NCBI GenBank assembly: GCA_021409285.1
Contig: JAGFND010000014.1
Span: 1-32,640, forward strand
Origin: Candidatus Methanoperedens sp.
GTDB taxonomy: Archaea; Halobacteriota; Methanosarcinia; Methanosarcinales; Methanoperedenaceae
DNA: 32,640 bases
Direction of reading: 5' to 3'
Within the stretch, counting starts at the first letter, position 1. Each line of letters opens with the position of its first letter. Position numbers and translations under genes: made by a program. Of this stretch, positions 18,456 to 27,780 are shown in pieces. A model generated the notes under the pieces. The model saw only the letters and a list, made by a program, of their open reading frames with translations, did not search any database and was not told where the DNA came from.

Positions 18456-19739
18456 ATGAATATCTCAGTAATCGGGACAGGATATGTCGGAACTGTCAGC
18501 GCAGCATGTTTTGCTGAACTTGGTCACAAAGTCATATGTGTAGACATTGATCGATCAAAAATAGACCAGATAAATGCAGGCATCCCTCCAATATATGAAG
18601 AAGGTCTTTCAGAGCTATTAAAGAAGCATGCCGGCAAGAACCTCAGCGCGACATCGGATTATGATTTTGCCCTGATGAACTCTGAAGTCTCTTTAATCAG
18701 TGTGGGAACCCCATCTGACCCGGATGGCAACATCGACCTTGGTATCGTAAGGGCGGCAAGCACAAGTCTTGGGGCAGCGCTCAAGAATAAAAATGGTTAT
18801 CATGTTTTTGTAGTAAAGAGCACCGTAGTACCGGAAACAACCGAAAAAGTCGTTCTCCCCATCATAGAAAAAAATTCAGGTAAACATCAGGGAGATTTCG
18901 GGATAGCCATGAATCCAGAATTCTTACGCGAAGGAAAAGCTGTTTATGATTTTATGCATCCTGACAAGATAGTCGTGGGTTCGATGGATAAAAGATCAGG
19001 TGATATTGTTGCTTCACTTTACAGGGGTCTTGAATGCGAAATAACACGGACAAACCCGCGCACTGCTGAGATGATAAAATACGCAAATAATGCATTCCTT
19101 GCGACCAAGATATCCTTCTCGAACGAGATAGGAAACATATGCAAGGAACTTGGGATTGATACCTACGAAGTAATGAAAGCTGTTGGGAAAGATTTCAGGA
19201 TAGGCCCTAATTTTCTGAATGCTGGCGCAGGATTCGGAGGCTCGTGTTTCCCGAAAGACGTGAAAGCACTTATTGGAAAAGCAAAAGAGATCGGATATGA
19301 ACCTATTTTGCTCAAATCCGTGATCATGGTAAATGAAGGTCAACCTGGAAGAATGGTGTGGTTGCTAAAAAGCAGGATCGGGACTTTGAAAGGCAAAAAA
19401 ATCACAGTGCTTGGGCTTGCTTTCAAGAATGATACGGATGATATAAGAGAATCCAGAGCTATACCTGTGATAAAAGAACTACTTGATAATGGCGCGATAG
19501 TTTCAGCTTATGATCCTATGGCGAACGAGAATATGAGAAAGATCTTTAAGAGGGTGGAATACCATTCATCTGCCGAAGATGCACTGCGAGGTTCTGATGC
19601 CTGTCTTGTCATGACAGAATGGGATGAGTTCAAATCGCTTGAGAGTGAATTCGATGTCATGAAAAACAAGCTTTTAATAGATGGGCGTCATATGCTTACC
19701 CCGAAGAGAGATATTGAATACATTGGCCTGTGCTGGTAG
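18456..19739 (+). CDS. UDP-glucose 6-dehydrogenase
   Basis: Oxidises UDP-glucose to UDP-glucuronate with two NAD+ in the cytosol. It opens with the Rossmann motif ISVIGTGYVGTVSAACFAEL. The central domain has the family's KSTVVPET and NPEFLREG. The catalytic Cys264 lies in AGFGGSCFPKD, and the C-terminal UDP-binding domain has LGLAFKNDTDDIRES. Length of 427 aa is usual. UDP-glucose is preferred as substrate over GDP-mannose or UDP-GlcNAc because the last gene of the operon looks like UDP-glucuronate decarboxylase, but the three dehydrogenases are hard to separate by eye. First gene of a four-gene + strand operon. Confidence 0.88.
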   Translation: MNISVIGTGYVGTVSAACFAELGHKVICVDIDRSKIDQINAGIPPIYEEGLSELLKKHAGKNLSATSDYDFALMNSEVSLISVGTPSDPDGNIDLGIVRAASTSLGAALKNKNGYHVFVVKSTVVPETTEKVVLPIIEKNSGKHQGDFGIAMNPEFLREGKAVYDFMHPDKIVVGSMDKRSGDIVASLYRGLECEITRTNPRTAEMIKYANNAFLATKISFSNEIGNICKELGIDTYEVMKAVGKDFRIGPNFLNAGAGFGGSCFPKDVKALIGKAKEIGYEPILLKSVIMVNEGQPGRMVWLLKSRIGTLKGKKITVLGLAFKNDTDDIRESRAIPVIKELLDNGAIVSAYDPMANENMRKIFKRVEYHSSAEDALRGSDACLVMTEWDEFKSLESEFDVMKNKLLIDGRHMLTPKRDIEYIGLCW

Positions 19740-19782
19740 TATTATGCAGCCGTTCTGATTATCCAAAAAGGATAGAAATATA

Positions 19783-21168
19783 ATGGGAGATGAAAAAATA
19801 AAATCAATAATCCTTGCAGGAGGTTCAGGCACACGCCTCTGGCCGCTTTCTCGTGAACAATTTCCAAAGCAGTTCCTCAAACTTGGAAAGACCTCGTTAT
19901 TCCAGGAAACTTTTTTGCGATGTCTTCTTGTATCAGACATCCCTGAGATTTTCGTGGTGACGAACGAATCACAAAAGTTTTTTGTTTCAGGACAAATTGA
20001 AGAACTTGGATACGATATCCCTGAAGAAAACATACTGATAGAGCCTCTTGGAAAAAATACGCTCCCAGCAATATGTTTTGGCATGAAAATGATCCAGGAA
20101 TGTTTTGGCAAATCCACAGTGGGTGTGTTCTCATCAGATCATGTACTTGACAAAAGCGCCATGGGTACGATCATGGGGGGTGAACAATTGGCTTCTGAGT
20201 ACCTGACAATTTTCGGAATAGTGCCAAAATCCCCGCATACAGGTTATGGCTACATTAAACCCGCAGAGGTGATCGGAGTCGGCTTCAGGGTATCGGAATT
20301 CCGTGAAAAACCTGCCCTTGTTGAAGCGAAAAGATATGTGAAAGAAGGGTGTCTCTGGAACAGCGGGATGTTCCTGTTTGACACTGAAGTATTCTTTTCC
20401 GAACTAAAGAGGCATGCACCGGGGATTTTTGAAGCGTTTGGATCATCAGAGAATATGAATGATGTTTATGGCAGTATTCCAGCGATCTCTATTGATTATG
20501 GAATAATAGAAAAATCCAGGCGTGTCGCAGTAGTCCGACTGAATGAAAAATGGAGCGACCTTGGAAACTTTGATGCAATGTACGATGAGCTTGGAAAAGA
20601 TGCGTCTTTGAACGCTGTTTATGGTTGCGATGATGCCCTTATCAATTCTGAGGGGAACCTTATTTACTCAAAACCAAAAAAAATTGTTTCTCTAATAGAT
20701 GTGAAAGATATGGTCGTGGTTGACACTCCTGATGCGCTGCTCGTGTGCCCCAGAAGCAGCAGTCAGAAAGTGAAAGATGTTGTCATATCTCTTAAAGACA
20801 TGAAAGACGAGCGCGCTTATATTCATGAGACGGTTTACAGGCCATGGGGCTCATATACAATCCTTGAGAGCTCGGAGCGACATAAGATCAAAAATATAAT
20901 GGTCATGCCAGAGAAAAGATTGAGCCTGCAACTTCATCACCATAGAAGTGAACACTGGGTCGTTGTAAAAGGTATGGCCAGCGTGCAGATAAACGGTGAA
21001 GAGTTCTTTTTGCGGCCTGGGGAGAGTACATATATTGAAGGAGGCGTTAAACATCGTCTTTCTAATCCCGGGCGTATACCTCTTGAGATCATTGAAGTCC
21101 AGCTCGGGGATAGTGTAGACGAAGAAGACATTGTGCGGTTCGATGATGAATACGGGCGGATGAAATAA
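19783..21168 (+). CDS. Bifunctional mannose-1-phosphate guanylyltransferase / mannose-6-phosphate isomerase
   Basis: Makes GDP-mannose from GTP and mannose-1-P and, through a second domain, interconverts fructose-6-P and mannose-6-P. The N-terminal pyrophosphorylase signature LAGGSGTRLWPLSREQFPKQ is at 11-30, followed by FREKPALVEA, LWNSGMFLF and WSDLGNFDAMY. The C-terminal cupin (type II PMI) begins at about 350 with YRPWGSY, has metal-binding LHHHRSEHW (384-392) and GGVKHRLSN. The length (461 aa) is normal for the ManC/AlgA type. AAGGAT lies before the ATG. The gap to the preceding gene is 43 bp and to the next 1 bp. Confidence 0.92.
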   Translation: MGDEKIKSIILAGGSGTRLWPLSREQFPKQFLKLGKTSLFQETFLRCLLVSDIPEIFVVTNESQKFFVSGQIEELGYDIPEENILIEPLGKNTLPAICFGMKMIQECFGKSTVGVFSSDHVLDKSAMGTIMGGEQLASEYLTIFGIVPKSPHTGYGYIKPAEVIGVGFRVSEFREKPALVEAKRYVKEGCLWNSGMFLFDTEVFFSELKRHAPGIFEAFGSSENMNDVYGSIPAISIDYGIIEKSRRVAVVRLNEKWSDLGNFDAMYDELGKDASLNAVYGCDDALINSEGNLIYSKPKKIVSLIDVKDMVVVDTPDALLVCPRSSSQKVKDVVISLKDMKDERAYIHETVYRPWGSYTILESSERHKIKNIMVMPEKRLSLQLHHHRSEHWVVVKGMASVQINGEEFFLRPGESTYIEGGVKHRLSNPGRIPLEIIEVQLGDSVDEEDIVRFDDEYGRMK

Positions 21169-21169
21169 T

Positions 21170-22174
21170 ATGAAAGTAGTTATACCGGCGGCAGGGGCAG
21201 GAAAAAGGCTCTTTCCACATACATATACCAAACCAAAGCCCATGGTTTATATCGCCGGAAAGCCCATAATCGGCCATATACTTGACAGGATGAAAGATAT
21301 GCATCCGGAAGAGATTATAATGGTGGTGGGGTATAAAAAAGAGCAGATAATGTCATATGTTGACAATAATTATTCTGATATTTTCAGGCTCCGATATGTT
21401 TACCAGGATGAGCAACTTGGTCTTGGCCACTCGATCTACATTGCAAAAGATGTGATCGGGGATTCTGAATTCATGATAGCTCTAGGGGATATGATATTCA
21501 AGGCCGGTTATTCGGAGTTTTACCGGCATTATTCAGATAATGGCGAATGCGCTGCTTCAATAGGTGTGAGGGAAGTAGATGAGCCGAAAAAATACGGCAT
21601 TGTTGAACTTGAAGGTAAATCCATAATAAGACTTGAAGAAAAACCCTCGCATCCGAGATCAAACCTTGGGATTGCCGGTGTGTATTTCATAAAGGAAACG
21701 CCCGTCCTGTTGTCGGTACTTGAAGAAATGATAAAAAAAGAGATCCATACACGGGGAGAATACCAGCTTACTGATGCATTGCAGAAGATGGTGGAGAAAG
21801 GATATCGCCTGAAAACGTTTCCAGTATCTAGCTGGTACGATTGCGGGCATTCCGAATCACTTCTTGAAACAAATCGCGTATTGCTGGATGAGAAAGAGGA
21901 TATCGATCATGTCTATGAGATCAAGGATTCAGTAATAATACAACCGGTCGCTATCGGGGATAATGTCTCTATTATCAATTCGGTGGTTGGACCGCATACG
22001 TCTATTGCAAGTGATTCATACATCGAAAATAGTATAATATCAGATAGCGTAATAGGCTCACGTTCTCATATATCAAAGGTAAATCTGCAAAAGTCAATAG
22101 TCGGAGACGATGCCACCGTGCATGGAAAACATAATTCCCTCAATATTGGGGACTCATCAATAATAGAATTCTAA
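21170..22174 (+). CDS. Sugar-1-phosphate nucleotidyltransferase (glucose-1-phosphate type)
   Basis: Transfers a nucleotidyl group to a sugar-1-phosphate. The N-terminal domain has the signature [20 protein letters not shown], then [12 protein letters not shown], the metal Asp in ALGDMIF, and [18 protein letters not shown]. From about residue 240 a left-handed beta-helix of hexapeptide-like turns ([20 protein letters not shown]) forms the C-terminal domain. Homologs are annotated as glucose-1-P thymidylyltransferase (long RmlA type), but the operon needs UDP-glucose for its dehydrogenase, so a uridylyltransferase role is equally possible. The start codon follows the previous stop by one base, so translation is coupled. 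Confidence 0.85.
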   Translation: MKVVIPAAGAGKRLFPHTYTKPKPMVYIAGKPIIGHILDRMKDMHPEEIIMVVGYKKEQIMSYVDNNYSDIFRLRYVYQDEQLGLGHSIYIAKDVIGDSEFMIALGDMIFKAGYSEFYRHYSDNGECAASIGVREVDEPKKYGIVELEGKSIIRLEEKPSHPRSNLGIAGVYFIKETPVLLSVLEEMIKKEIHTRGEYQLTDALQKMVEKGYRLKTFPVSSWYDCGHSESLLETNRVLLDEKEDIDHVYEIKDSVIIQPVAIGDNVSIINSVVGPHTSIASDSYIENSIISDSVIGSRSHISKVNLQKSIVGDDATVHGKHNSLNIGDSSIIEF

Positions 22175-22181
22175 AGGAAAC

Positions 22182-23111
22182 ATGAAAACAATAGTAACAG
22201 GAGGCGCTGGATTTCTGGGATCACATCTTTGTGATCTTTTGCTTGCACGGGATCATGAAGTTATCTGTGTTGATAACCTTATCACGGGTAATGAAAGGAA
22301 CATCTCTCACATAGGATCAGATAGATTCAAATTTATTAAGCACGATATTTCAAAACCGCTTTACATTAAAGGAAAAGTGGATTTCATATATCATCTTGCA
22401 AGTCCGGCCAGTCCTATTGATTACCAGGAATTTCCGATCCAGACACTGAAAGTTGGAGCACTGGGAACCCATAATATGCTTGGTCTTGCTAAAGAGAAAA
22501 ATGCGCGATTTTTCCTTGCATCAACATCCGAGATCTATGGAGACCCTCTCGTAAATCCTCAACCAGAAGAGTACTGGGGGAATGTGAACCCGATAGGTCC
22601 TCGCGGGGTATACGACGAGGCAAAACGGTTCGCTGAAGCCATCACAATGGCATATAATCGATATCATAGAGTGGATACGAGGATAATCCGGATCTTTAAT
22701 ACTTATGGCCCCAGGATGTGCCCTAATGATGGTCGTGTAGTGCCGAATTTCATAGGACAGGCTCTGCGCGGTGAAGATATTACTGTATATGGTGATGGGT
22801 CACAAACAAGAAGCTTTTGCTATGTCAGTGATGAGGTAGAAGGGATATACCGGTTGATGATGTCAGATTACACTCTGCCCATGAATATTGGTAATCCCGA
22901 GGAGCATACGATACTTGAGTTCGCAAAAATAATAGTCAGGATCACAGGAACCAGGTCAAAGATCGCCTTCCAGAACCTGCCTGTTGACGATCCGAAGCAG
23001 CGAAGACCGGATATTACAAAAGCACGGAATATTCTTGGCTGGGAACCAAAGGTCTCACTTGAGCATGGGTTGAAAGAAACAATAAAATATTTTAAATGTA
23101 TGGTAGAATAA
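22182..23111 (+). CDS. UDP-glucuronate decarboxylase (UDP-xylose synthase)
   Basis: Extended short-chain dehydrogenase that converts UDP-glucuronate to UDP-xylose with enzyme-bound NAD+. The Rossmann motif is [14 protein letters not shown]. The diagnostic UXS string is [20 protein letters not shown], then [20 protein letters not shown] and [15 protein letters not shown], with catalytic Tyr144 and Lys148. [16 protein letters not shown] and [13 protein letters not shown] complete the pattern. These are closer to UXS than to generic UDP-glucose 4-epimerases. Length of 309 aa is typical. AAAGGAA precedes the ATG seven bases after the previous stop. It ends the operon. Confidence 0.9.
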   Translation: MKTIVTGGAGFLGSHLCDLLLARDHEVICVDNLITGNERNISHIGSDRFKFIKHDISKPLYIKGKVDFIYHLASPASPIDYQEFPIQTLKVGALGTHNMLGLAKEKNARFFLASTSEIYGDPLVNPQPEEYWGNVNPIGPRGVYDEAKRFAEAITMAYNRYHRVDTRIIRIFNTYGPRMCPNDGRVVPNFIGQALRGEDITVYGDGSQTRSFCYVSDEVEGIYRLMMSDYTLPMNIGNPEEHTILEFAKIIVRITGTRSKIAFQNLPVDDPKQRRPDITKARNILGWEPKVSLEHGLKETIKYFKCMVE

Positions 23112-23154
23112 TCTCTCATTCTCGTATGGCATCCCTCATATTTATTCCGAAAAT

Positions 23155-23357
23155 CTACACGATACCGCATGCTGCCCATGTGTTCAGAGCCCATCCAAGA
23201 ACAAAGAAAATGGGTAATACCTCACCAAAATGATAACCCCAGAGTCCACTTATGGCTCCAAGAATTGCAAATGCAGCATAGACTCCGATCATCTCTTTTG
23301 TAATTATTGCAGTGTATCCTTCAAATTGAAAAAATGCAGCAAGAGCAAGAGGAGATT
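23155..23357 (-). pseudogene. Headless membrane-protein remnant
   Basis: Between a TGA at 23358-23360 and a TAG at 23155-23157 the minus strand encodes about 67 residues with two hydrophobic helices: KEMIGVYAAFAILGAISGLW followed by GYHFGEVLPIFFVLGWALN and TWAACGIV. It reads as the C-terminus of a multi-pass membrane protein, but the frame has no start before an internal ATG near the first helix. The family is not recognised. It lies in the 420-bp stretch 23112-23530 between two operons, which holds only debris. Confidence 0.4.
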
Positions 23358-23389
23358 TTCAGAGAAAAAGCATTGAAAGACGGGAAGAT

Positions 23390-23530
23390 ATGGAAAAGCT
23401 GAGGTTAATTGCAGATGATGCGGGAAAAGCACTTGAAATGACTGATGATAGAAACCTCACTTCACAAACCTATCATGAAATGTTTAGATCGATGCTGTGT
23501 ATCAAGTCTGTGCAGAGATCAGAGTCGACC
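23390..23530 (+). other. Short protein-like open frame of uncertain status
   Basis: The frame from the ATG at 23390 encodes MEKLRLIADDAGKALEMTDD and RNLTSQTYHEMFRSMLCIKS, a plausible helical peptide, before it enters the antisense of porB. GGGAAG lies just upstream. If translated to its stop (23674) it would overlap porB by more than 140 bp, so it is more likely a gene fragment truncated by whatever joined this region to the por operon. Confidence 0.25.
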
Positions 23531-24403
23531 TCACTCCAGCCCAAAATGCTTCACATTCCAGTCCGCAATCGCCTGGATCTTTTTTATTTCCCCGGTTCCG
23601 CCCTCCATGGCGAAAAGATGCTTGAAACGCCCCTGTATCTTCAGATATTCCTCCACAGGCTTTCTGTTCTTTAATTTCCGGACATTCGTTACAACACCGT
23701 TCTCCATCTCATACATTGGCCACAAAGCTGTTTCAACTGCCAGTTTTCCAACTTCAATGGTCTTGGAACCGTCGAATTTCCATCCGGTGCAGCATGGTGC
23801 ATGAACATGCACGTAAGTCGGTCCTTTTATTTCAGCTGCTTTTTTTACTTTTTTCATCATATCCGGTGCATATGACACGGATGCTGTCGCAACGTATGGT
23901 GATCCATGAGCTGCAATTATCGCAGGCATGTTCTTTTTATGCAACGGATTCCCAAATGATACCTTACCCGCGGGACTTGTCGTTGTACTTGCATACAGGG
24001 GAGTAGCTCCACTTCGCTGCACACCTGTATTCATGTATGCCTCATTATCCACGCAGATGTATGTGATATCATGACCGCGTTCAAATGCACCTGAGATCGC
24101 CTGAAGACCGATATCCAGCGTGGCACCATCCCCTCCGATGGCGATTATTTTAGTATTGTTCTTTTTGCCAAGCGCTTTGAACGCTGCTTCCACGCCCGAA
24201 GCTACAGCTGCTGCGTTCTCAAAGAGCGAATGTATCCATGGAACGCCCCATGCCGATTCAGGATACGGGGTAGTGAACACTTCAAGACAGCCTGTGGGGC
24301 TCACAACGATACAATCCTCACCCAGGGCGTCAAGCACGAATTTTCCTGCGAGGGCATCGCAGCACCCTGCACATCCTCTATGACCGGGTTTAAGAAGGCT
24401 CAT
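23531..24403 (-). CDS. porB: Pyruvate:ferredoxin oxidoreductase subunit beta
   Basis: TPP-binding subunit of the enzyme that interconverts pyruvate and acetyl-CoA plus CO2 with reduced ferredoxin, supplying pyruvate for biosynthesis. The TPP/Mg motif [11 protein letters not shown] (GDG at 91-93) ends with [10 protein letters not shown] (Asn120). The first cluster cysteines are in [10 protein letters not shown] (11, 14) and later [20 protein letters not shown] is typical of pyruvate rather than oxoglutarate enzymes. Length is 290 aa. It overlaps the porA stop by 4 nt and is the last gene of the operon. Confidence 0.94.
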   Translation of the reverse strand: MSLLKPGHRGCAGCCDALAGKFVLDALGEDCIVVSPTGCLEVFTTPYPESAWGVPWIHSLFENAAAVASGVEAAFKALGKKNNTKIIAIGGDGATLDIGLQAISGAFERGHDITYICVDNEAYMNTGVQRSGATPLYASTTTSPAGKVSFGNPLHKKNMPAIIAAHGSPYVATASVSYAPDMMKKVKKAAEIKGPTYVHVHAPCCTGWKFDGSKTIEVGKLAVETALWPMYEMENGVVTNVRKLKNRKPVEEYLKIQGRFKHLFAMEGGTGEIKKIQAIADWNVKHFGLE

Positions 24404-25587
24404 GCCAGATCCTCCCGCAGGTCTGCAAATTCGCTTTCGATGAATATTCCTTTTTCAACTAACTTTGCTTTATTTATGATCTTGATTATCATATTAACAG
24501 GAATATCTCTTCCTCCATGTCCCATCATGAATCCTATTACAGGGACACGATTATCCGAATTATATAGACATGCTTTGACCTCTGTGCACAGTGCCCCTTC
24601 ATTCTTTCCAAGGGAGATATTCTTATCAATCGTAATGATGACTTTTGCCTTATTCAGAGCTTTTCGGATAGCATCTGCAGGAAATGGCCTGAAAGACCTG
24701 ATCTTAAGAAGTCCGACTGATTCTCCTTCACTTCGAAGGATATCAATAGTATCCTTAATAGTACCTATGACCGAACCCATGGCCATTATTACGATCTCAG
24801 CATCATCAAGTGCATAGCTGTCGATCAGCCCCCCATAATATCTTCCGAACCTGTCACTGAATTCATTTGCGATCTCTTCTATTTTTATTAGAGCCGTTTC
24901 CATTGCTTTTTCCTGTTTATATCTGAACTCCGTATATGTGCTCGGATCGGCAAACGCCCCGAATGACATGGGATTTTTTGGATCAAGAATGAACTCTGGA
25001 TCATATGAAGGCAGGAATTCATCAGTCAGATCCTGCTCAAGCAAAATGACAGGTTCATAAACATGCGATAGAATGAAGCCATCCATACATGACATAGAAG
25101 GCAATAAAACGTCTTCATCTTCTGAGAGCTTATAGATCTGCGGGACCATATCCGCAGATTCCTGGACATCTTCAGCATAAAGCTGTATCCAGCCGGTATC
25201 TCTCTGGGAGATGGAATCCTGCTGGTCGTTCCAGATATTGATCGGCGCAGAGAGCGCCCTGTTCACGACGGTCATTACAATAGGAAGTCTCATACCGGCA
25301 GCGTTGAAAAGCGCTTCATGCATGAGTGCAAGACCCTGTGATGTGGTTGATGAATATGTTCGAGCACCTGAGGCGCTTGCACCTATCAATGCCGAGATCG
25401 CTGAGAACTCGGATTCCACGTTCATATACTCACAGTTCATCTCGCCATCGGCCACAAACTGGGACAGATCCTCCACGATATGGGTCTGCGGGGTTATCGG
25501 GTATGCTGATATCACATTGGGCCTGCATACTTTTACAGCATAAGCTACCGCATAAGAGCCCTCTACTACCACCATTCTTTGTCTCAT
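24400..25587 (-). CDS. porA: Pyruvate:ferredoxin oxidoreductase subunit alpha
   Basis: Catalytic partner of PorB. It has the core-domain string [20 protein letters not shown], then [20 protein letters not shown] and [20 protein letters not shown], which binds the pyrimidine side of TPP. The linker to domain II follows EPVILLEQD. The ATG at 25587 ([10 protein letters not shown]) is chosen because GGAGGG precedes it and it overlaps the porD stop by 4 nt, as at the other junctions; the longer frame to 25626 adds 13 unrelated residues. The length of 395 aa is usual for archaeal PorA. Confidence 0.94.
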   Translation of the reverse strand: MRQRMVVVEGSYAVAYAVKVCRPNVISAYPITPQTHIVEDLSQFVADGEMNCEYMNVESEFSAISALIGASASGARTYSSTTSQGLALMHEALFNAAGMRLPIVMTVVNRALSAPINIWNDQQDSISQRDTGWIQLYAEDVQESADMVPQIYKLSEDEDVLLPSMSCMDGFILSHVYEPVILLEQDLTDEFLPSYDPEFILDPKNPMSFGAFADPSTYTEFRYKQEKAMETALIKIEEIANEFSDRFGRYYGGLIDSYALDDAEIVIMAMGSVIGTIKDTIDILRSEGESVGLLKIRSFRPFPADAIRKALNKAKVIITIDKNISLGKNEGALCTEVKACLYNSDNRVPVIGFMMGHGGRDIPVNMIIKIINKAKLVEKGIFIESEFADLREDLA

Positions 25588-25844
25588 TTTCCCTCCAGTA
25601 CCATCATTATTCCTTTTTTGGGGCATTCATTCGCGCAGATACCGCATCCTTTACAGTAATCATAGTCCGGCTCAAAGAAGCCATTCTCAAGCTTATAAAC
25701 CACTCCTTCCGGACAGTATATCGCGCATATTCCGCATTTGCTGCATAGCTTATGATCAAAAACCGGCATAAATGAACGCCATGATCCGGTCTTATTGGCC
25801 CGCGTGCTGCCAGGTTTTACCACTGTCTTTATGACAAGTTTCAT
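25584..25844 (-). CDS. porD: Pyruvate:ferredoxin oxidoreductase subunit delta (2x[4Fe-4S] ferredoxin)
   Basis: Electron-transfer subunit of 86 residues. Two classic clusters are complete: CSKCGICAIYCP (Cys 34, 37, 40, 44) and CKGCGICANECP (64, 67, 70, 74). It passes electrons from the TPP site to external ferredoxin. Both ends overlap the neighbouring por genes by 4 nt. Confidence 0.95.
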   Translation of the reverse strand: MKLVIKTVVKPGSTRANKTGSWRSFMPVFDHKLCSKCGICAIYCPEGVVYKLENGFFEPDYDYCKGCGICANECPKKGIMMVLEGK

Positions 25845-26386
25845 CTCTGGGCCTCCATGAGATCATAGGCAACTCTTATTGCAGCTGCGTTCTTCTCTCC
25901 CACCTTTCCGGGGAACCGCTCCATGACTGCATCTATTATTGATTCAGGTTTGATAAGACCAGAAATTCCGGCAAAAGCACCCACAAGGGTGGTGTTCACA
26001 ATAGGTTTTCCAATTACATCGATCGCTATTTTTGTAGCGTCAAGCGTCTTGACCCTGGCTTTGGTATTAAGATTAAATGATGACGGGCTTTTTTCAGTAT
26101 TTATTAGAATGATCCCGTCAGGTTTTGTCCCGGCAGCGATGTTAACAACATCGACCAGGGTCGCATCCTGCACTATCACATAATCAGGTTCATATATCTG
26201 GCTGCGAAGTCGAATGGGTTTATCGTCCAGTCGCACAAAAGCCATTACAGGAGCACCTCTTCTTTCAACTCCAAATGCTGGAAAAGCCTGACTGTATTTT
26301 CCATCATCAAAAGCCGCTACTGCTAAAAGTTCAGCCGCGGTCACAGAACCCTGTCCTCCGCGACCATGTATTCGTATTTCCTTCAT
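25841..26386 (-). CDS. porC: Pyruvate:ferredoxin oxidoreductase subunit gamma
   Basis: The gamma subunit (181 aa) of the oxidoreductase, with the characteristic IRIHGRGGQGSVTAAELLAV at the start, then AFPAFGVERRGAPV and a late NTTLVGAFAGISGLI. It contacts CoA and the alpha-beta core in the fused bacterial enzymes. First gene of the operon; the order C-D-A-B and 4-nt overlaps indicate tight co-translation. A TATA box lies about 30 bp upstream. Confidence 0.94.
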   Translation of the reverse strand: MKEIRIHGRGGQGSVTAAELLAVAAFDDGKYSQAFPAFGVERRGAPVMAFVRLDDKPIRLRSQIYEPDYVIVQDATLVDVVNIAAGTKPDGIILINTEKSPSSFNLNTKARVKTLDATKIAIDVIGKPIVNTTLVGAFAGISGLIKPESIIDAVMERFPGKVGEKNAAAIRVAYDLMEAQR

Positions 26387-26410
26387 TTTTTTTTACTCCG
26401 AGAATAACAG

Positions 26411-26430
26411 AATATATATATATTATTTTT
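26411..26430 (-). promoter_or_regulatory. por operon promoter
   Basis: An uninterrupted A/T tract reading AATAATATATATATATATT on the minus strand lies 25-45 bp before the porC ATG and is a strong archaeal TATA element. Confidence 0.55.
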
Positions 26431-26545
26431 AAATAATCAATCGTGATGAATGCATCTGACAATTTCATTATCGTATTTATTCTTTGTGGAGTACCGTTAA
26501 ATTTTTTAAGCTCCAGTGTATTAGAGCATGAAAGGAGATGATTCA

Positions 26546-27037
26546 ATGTCAAAAAAAATTATATTGTTAATATTCGTTATATCAGTTCTTTTTATATCTG
26601 GATGCGTTGATAAAAATACAGGCTTGCCTCAGACAGCTGACTCTGAACTCATTCCACAGATAAATCTGCCTGAAGGCTTTTCTTACATAGGCCTCCATGA
26701 AACCTCAGTGGATATTAGCGGCTCATCAGAGAAAGCTCTGGAGGGTAGTTATAGATATAATGGGGATGACATCTATGTACAGACAATCAGAAGCAACGAC
26801 ACTGCATCGCTTATTCAGAAATATAAAGATATTTATAAAGATGCCAATTACAATCCATTCGAGGAAGTCTCATTTAACGGGCATAAAGCTACTCAGATCA
26901 AATTTTATGTGACTGACTATCGCGGTCAACAGCCGCGTTATACGCTAATATGGGCCGCAAAAGAACATATGATAATTGTTGGTTCATTATCGGATAATAA
27001 AACCGTGATGACTCTGGCAATAGCAACACGTTATTAA
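26546..27037 (+). CDS. Putative membrane lipoprotein, 163 aa
   Basis: MSKKIILLIFVISVLFISGC is a lipoprotein signal with lipobox FISGC (Cys20), so the mature protein should be tethered to the outer face of the membrane. The rest is a small domain with alternating strands and helices (INLPEGFSYIGLHETSVD, YRYNGDDIYVQTI, HKATQIKFYVTDY, EHMIIVGSLSDNKTVM). It is similar in feel to archaeal lipoproteins of unknown role; no enzymatic motif is visible. The ATG at 26546 is fixed by GGAGATGATT upstream, so the in-frame ATG at 26528 is rejected. It converges on queE with a 4-bp overlap. Confidence 0.75.
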   Translation: MSKKIILLIFVISVLFISGCVDKNTGLPQTADSELIPQINLPEGFSYIGLHETSVDISGSSEKALEGSYRYNGDDIYVQTIRSNDTASLIQKYKDIYKDANYNPFEEVSFNGHKATQIKFYVTDYRGQQPRYTLIWAAKEHMIIVGSLSDNKTVMTLAIATRY

Positions 27038-27762
27038 AGAATGCCGATCATTTTGTGCGTTTGGGGGATGGAACGCACATATTTCAATTTTTCAGCTGCA
27101 AAATCCATGAGTCCAAGAAGCAGAATTGGAGCCACTTTTCTTTTCTGAGTGACAGGTTGAAGTATAAGAGGAATATCCCTGTCTATCGAAGCGATACCTT
27201 CAACTGCCATCGATATCGATTCTTTGGTAGTTTCGGGAAGGACTATTATTTTCACAAAAGTCTCAGCAGTCTCGTTGAAAATGGAGATCGTCTCAAGCTC
27301 ATTTTTCAGCAATTCGCTGTAATGATCCGTTGAGTTATGTTCAGGCAATTTGATATCGCATGAGGCTATTGCAATTTTGTCTTTTAATTCCCTCGCTTTT
27401 TCAGGAAATCCTGAGTTCGTTTCAAGGTATAATGGAAATTCAAGATCAAGTGACCTAATAAAATCTGCATGGATGAGCGGTTCCCCGCCTGTGAAACTGA
27501 TATGCTTTGTAGAAGGAGACCATAAACTCCTTATCAAGTCTTCAAGATCTTCCCCTCTGACAGGATTAGCGATATCATAGAAATCATTTTTTCCAGGTGT
27601 TCTCTCTATCCTGCATTGGCCCCCTGCAATCCTGCTATTGGGGGTGTCACAATATGCGCAATGAAGCTGGCACTTAAAAAATCTTACAAATATCTGTCGC
27701 ACTCCAACATAAGGACCCTCTCCCTGTATCGAATTAAATATCTCATCTATATGTGCATACAT
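27034..27762 (-). CDS. queE: 7-carboxy-7-deazaguanine synthase (QueE)
   Basis: Radical SAM enzyme that makes 7-carboxy-7-deazaguanine from carboxytetrahydropterin; in archaea this feeds archaeosine (position 15 of tRNA). The cluster motif is KCQLHCAYCDTP, Cys31-x3-Cys35-x2-Cys38. The early EIFNSIQGEGPYVGVRQIFV is diagnostic of QueE. SFTGGEPLIH is the SAM-binding GGE motif and SCDIKLPEH a later one. The length of 242 aa is usual. It lies 18 bp after ftsZ at the end of the operon. Confidence 0.93.
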   Translation of the reverse strand: MYAHIDEIFNSIQGEGPYVGVRQIFVRFFKCQLHCAYCDTPNSRIAGGQCRIERTPGKNDFYDIANPVRGEDLEDLIRSLWSPSTKHISFTGGEPLIHADFIRSLDLEFPLYLETNSGFPEKARELKDKIAIASCDIKLPEHNSTDHYSELLKNELETISIFNETAETFVKIIVLPETTKESISMAVEGIASIDRDIPLILQPVTQKRKVAPILLLGLMDFAAEKLKYVRSIPQTHKMIGIL

Positions 27763-27780
27763 TAAAAATTGAAATAATAT

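Noticed and set aside
23390-23674. A 94-codon plus-strand gene running into porB
   Set aside because: The second half is antisense to porB; only the part before 23530 is noted, as a possible fragment.
26411-26424. TA-dinucleotide tract as a microsatellite or origin element
   Set aside because: It sits at the right distance from porC to be its TATA box and is too short to claim more.
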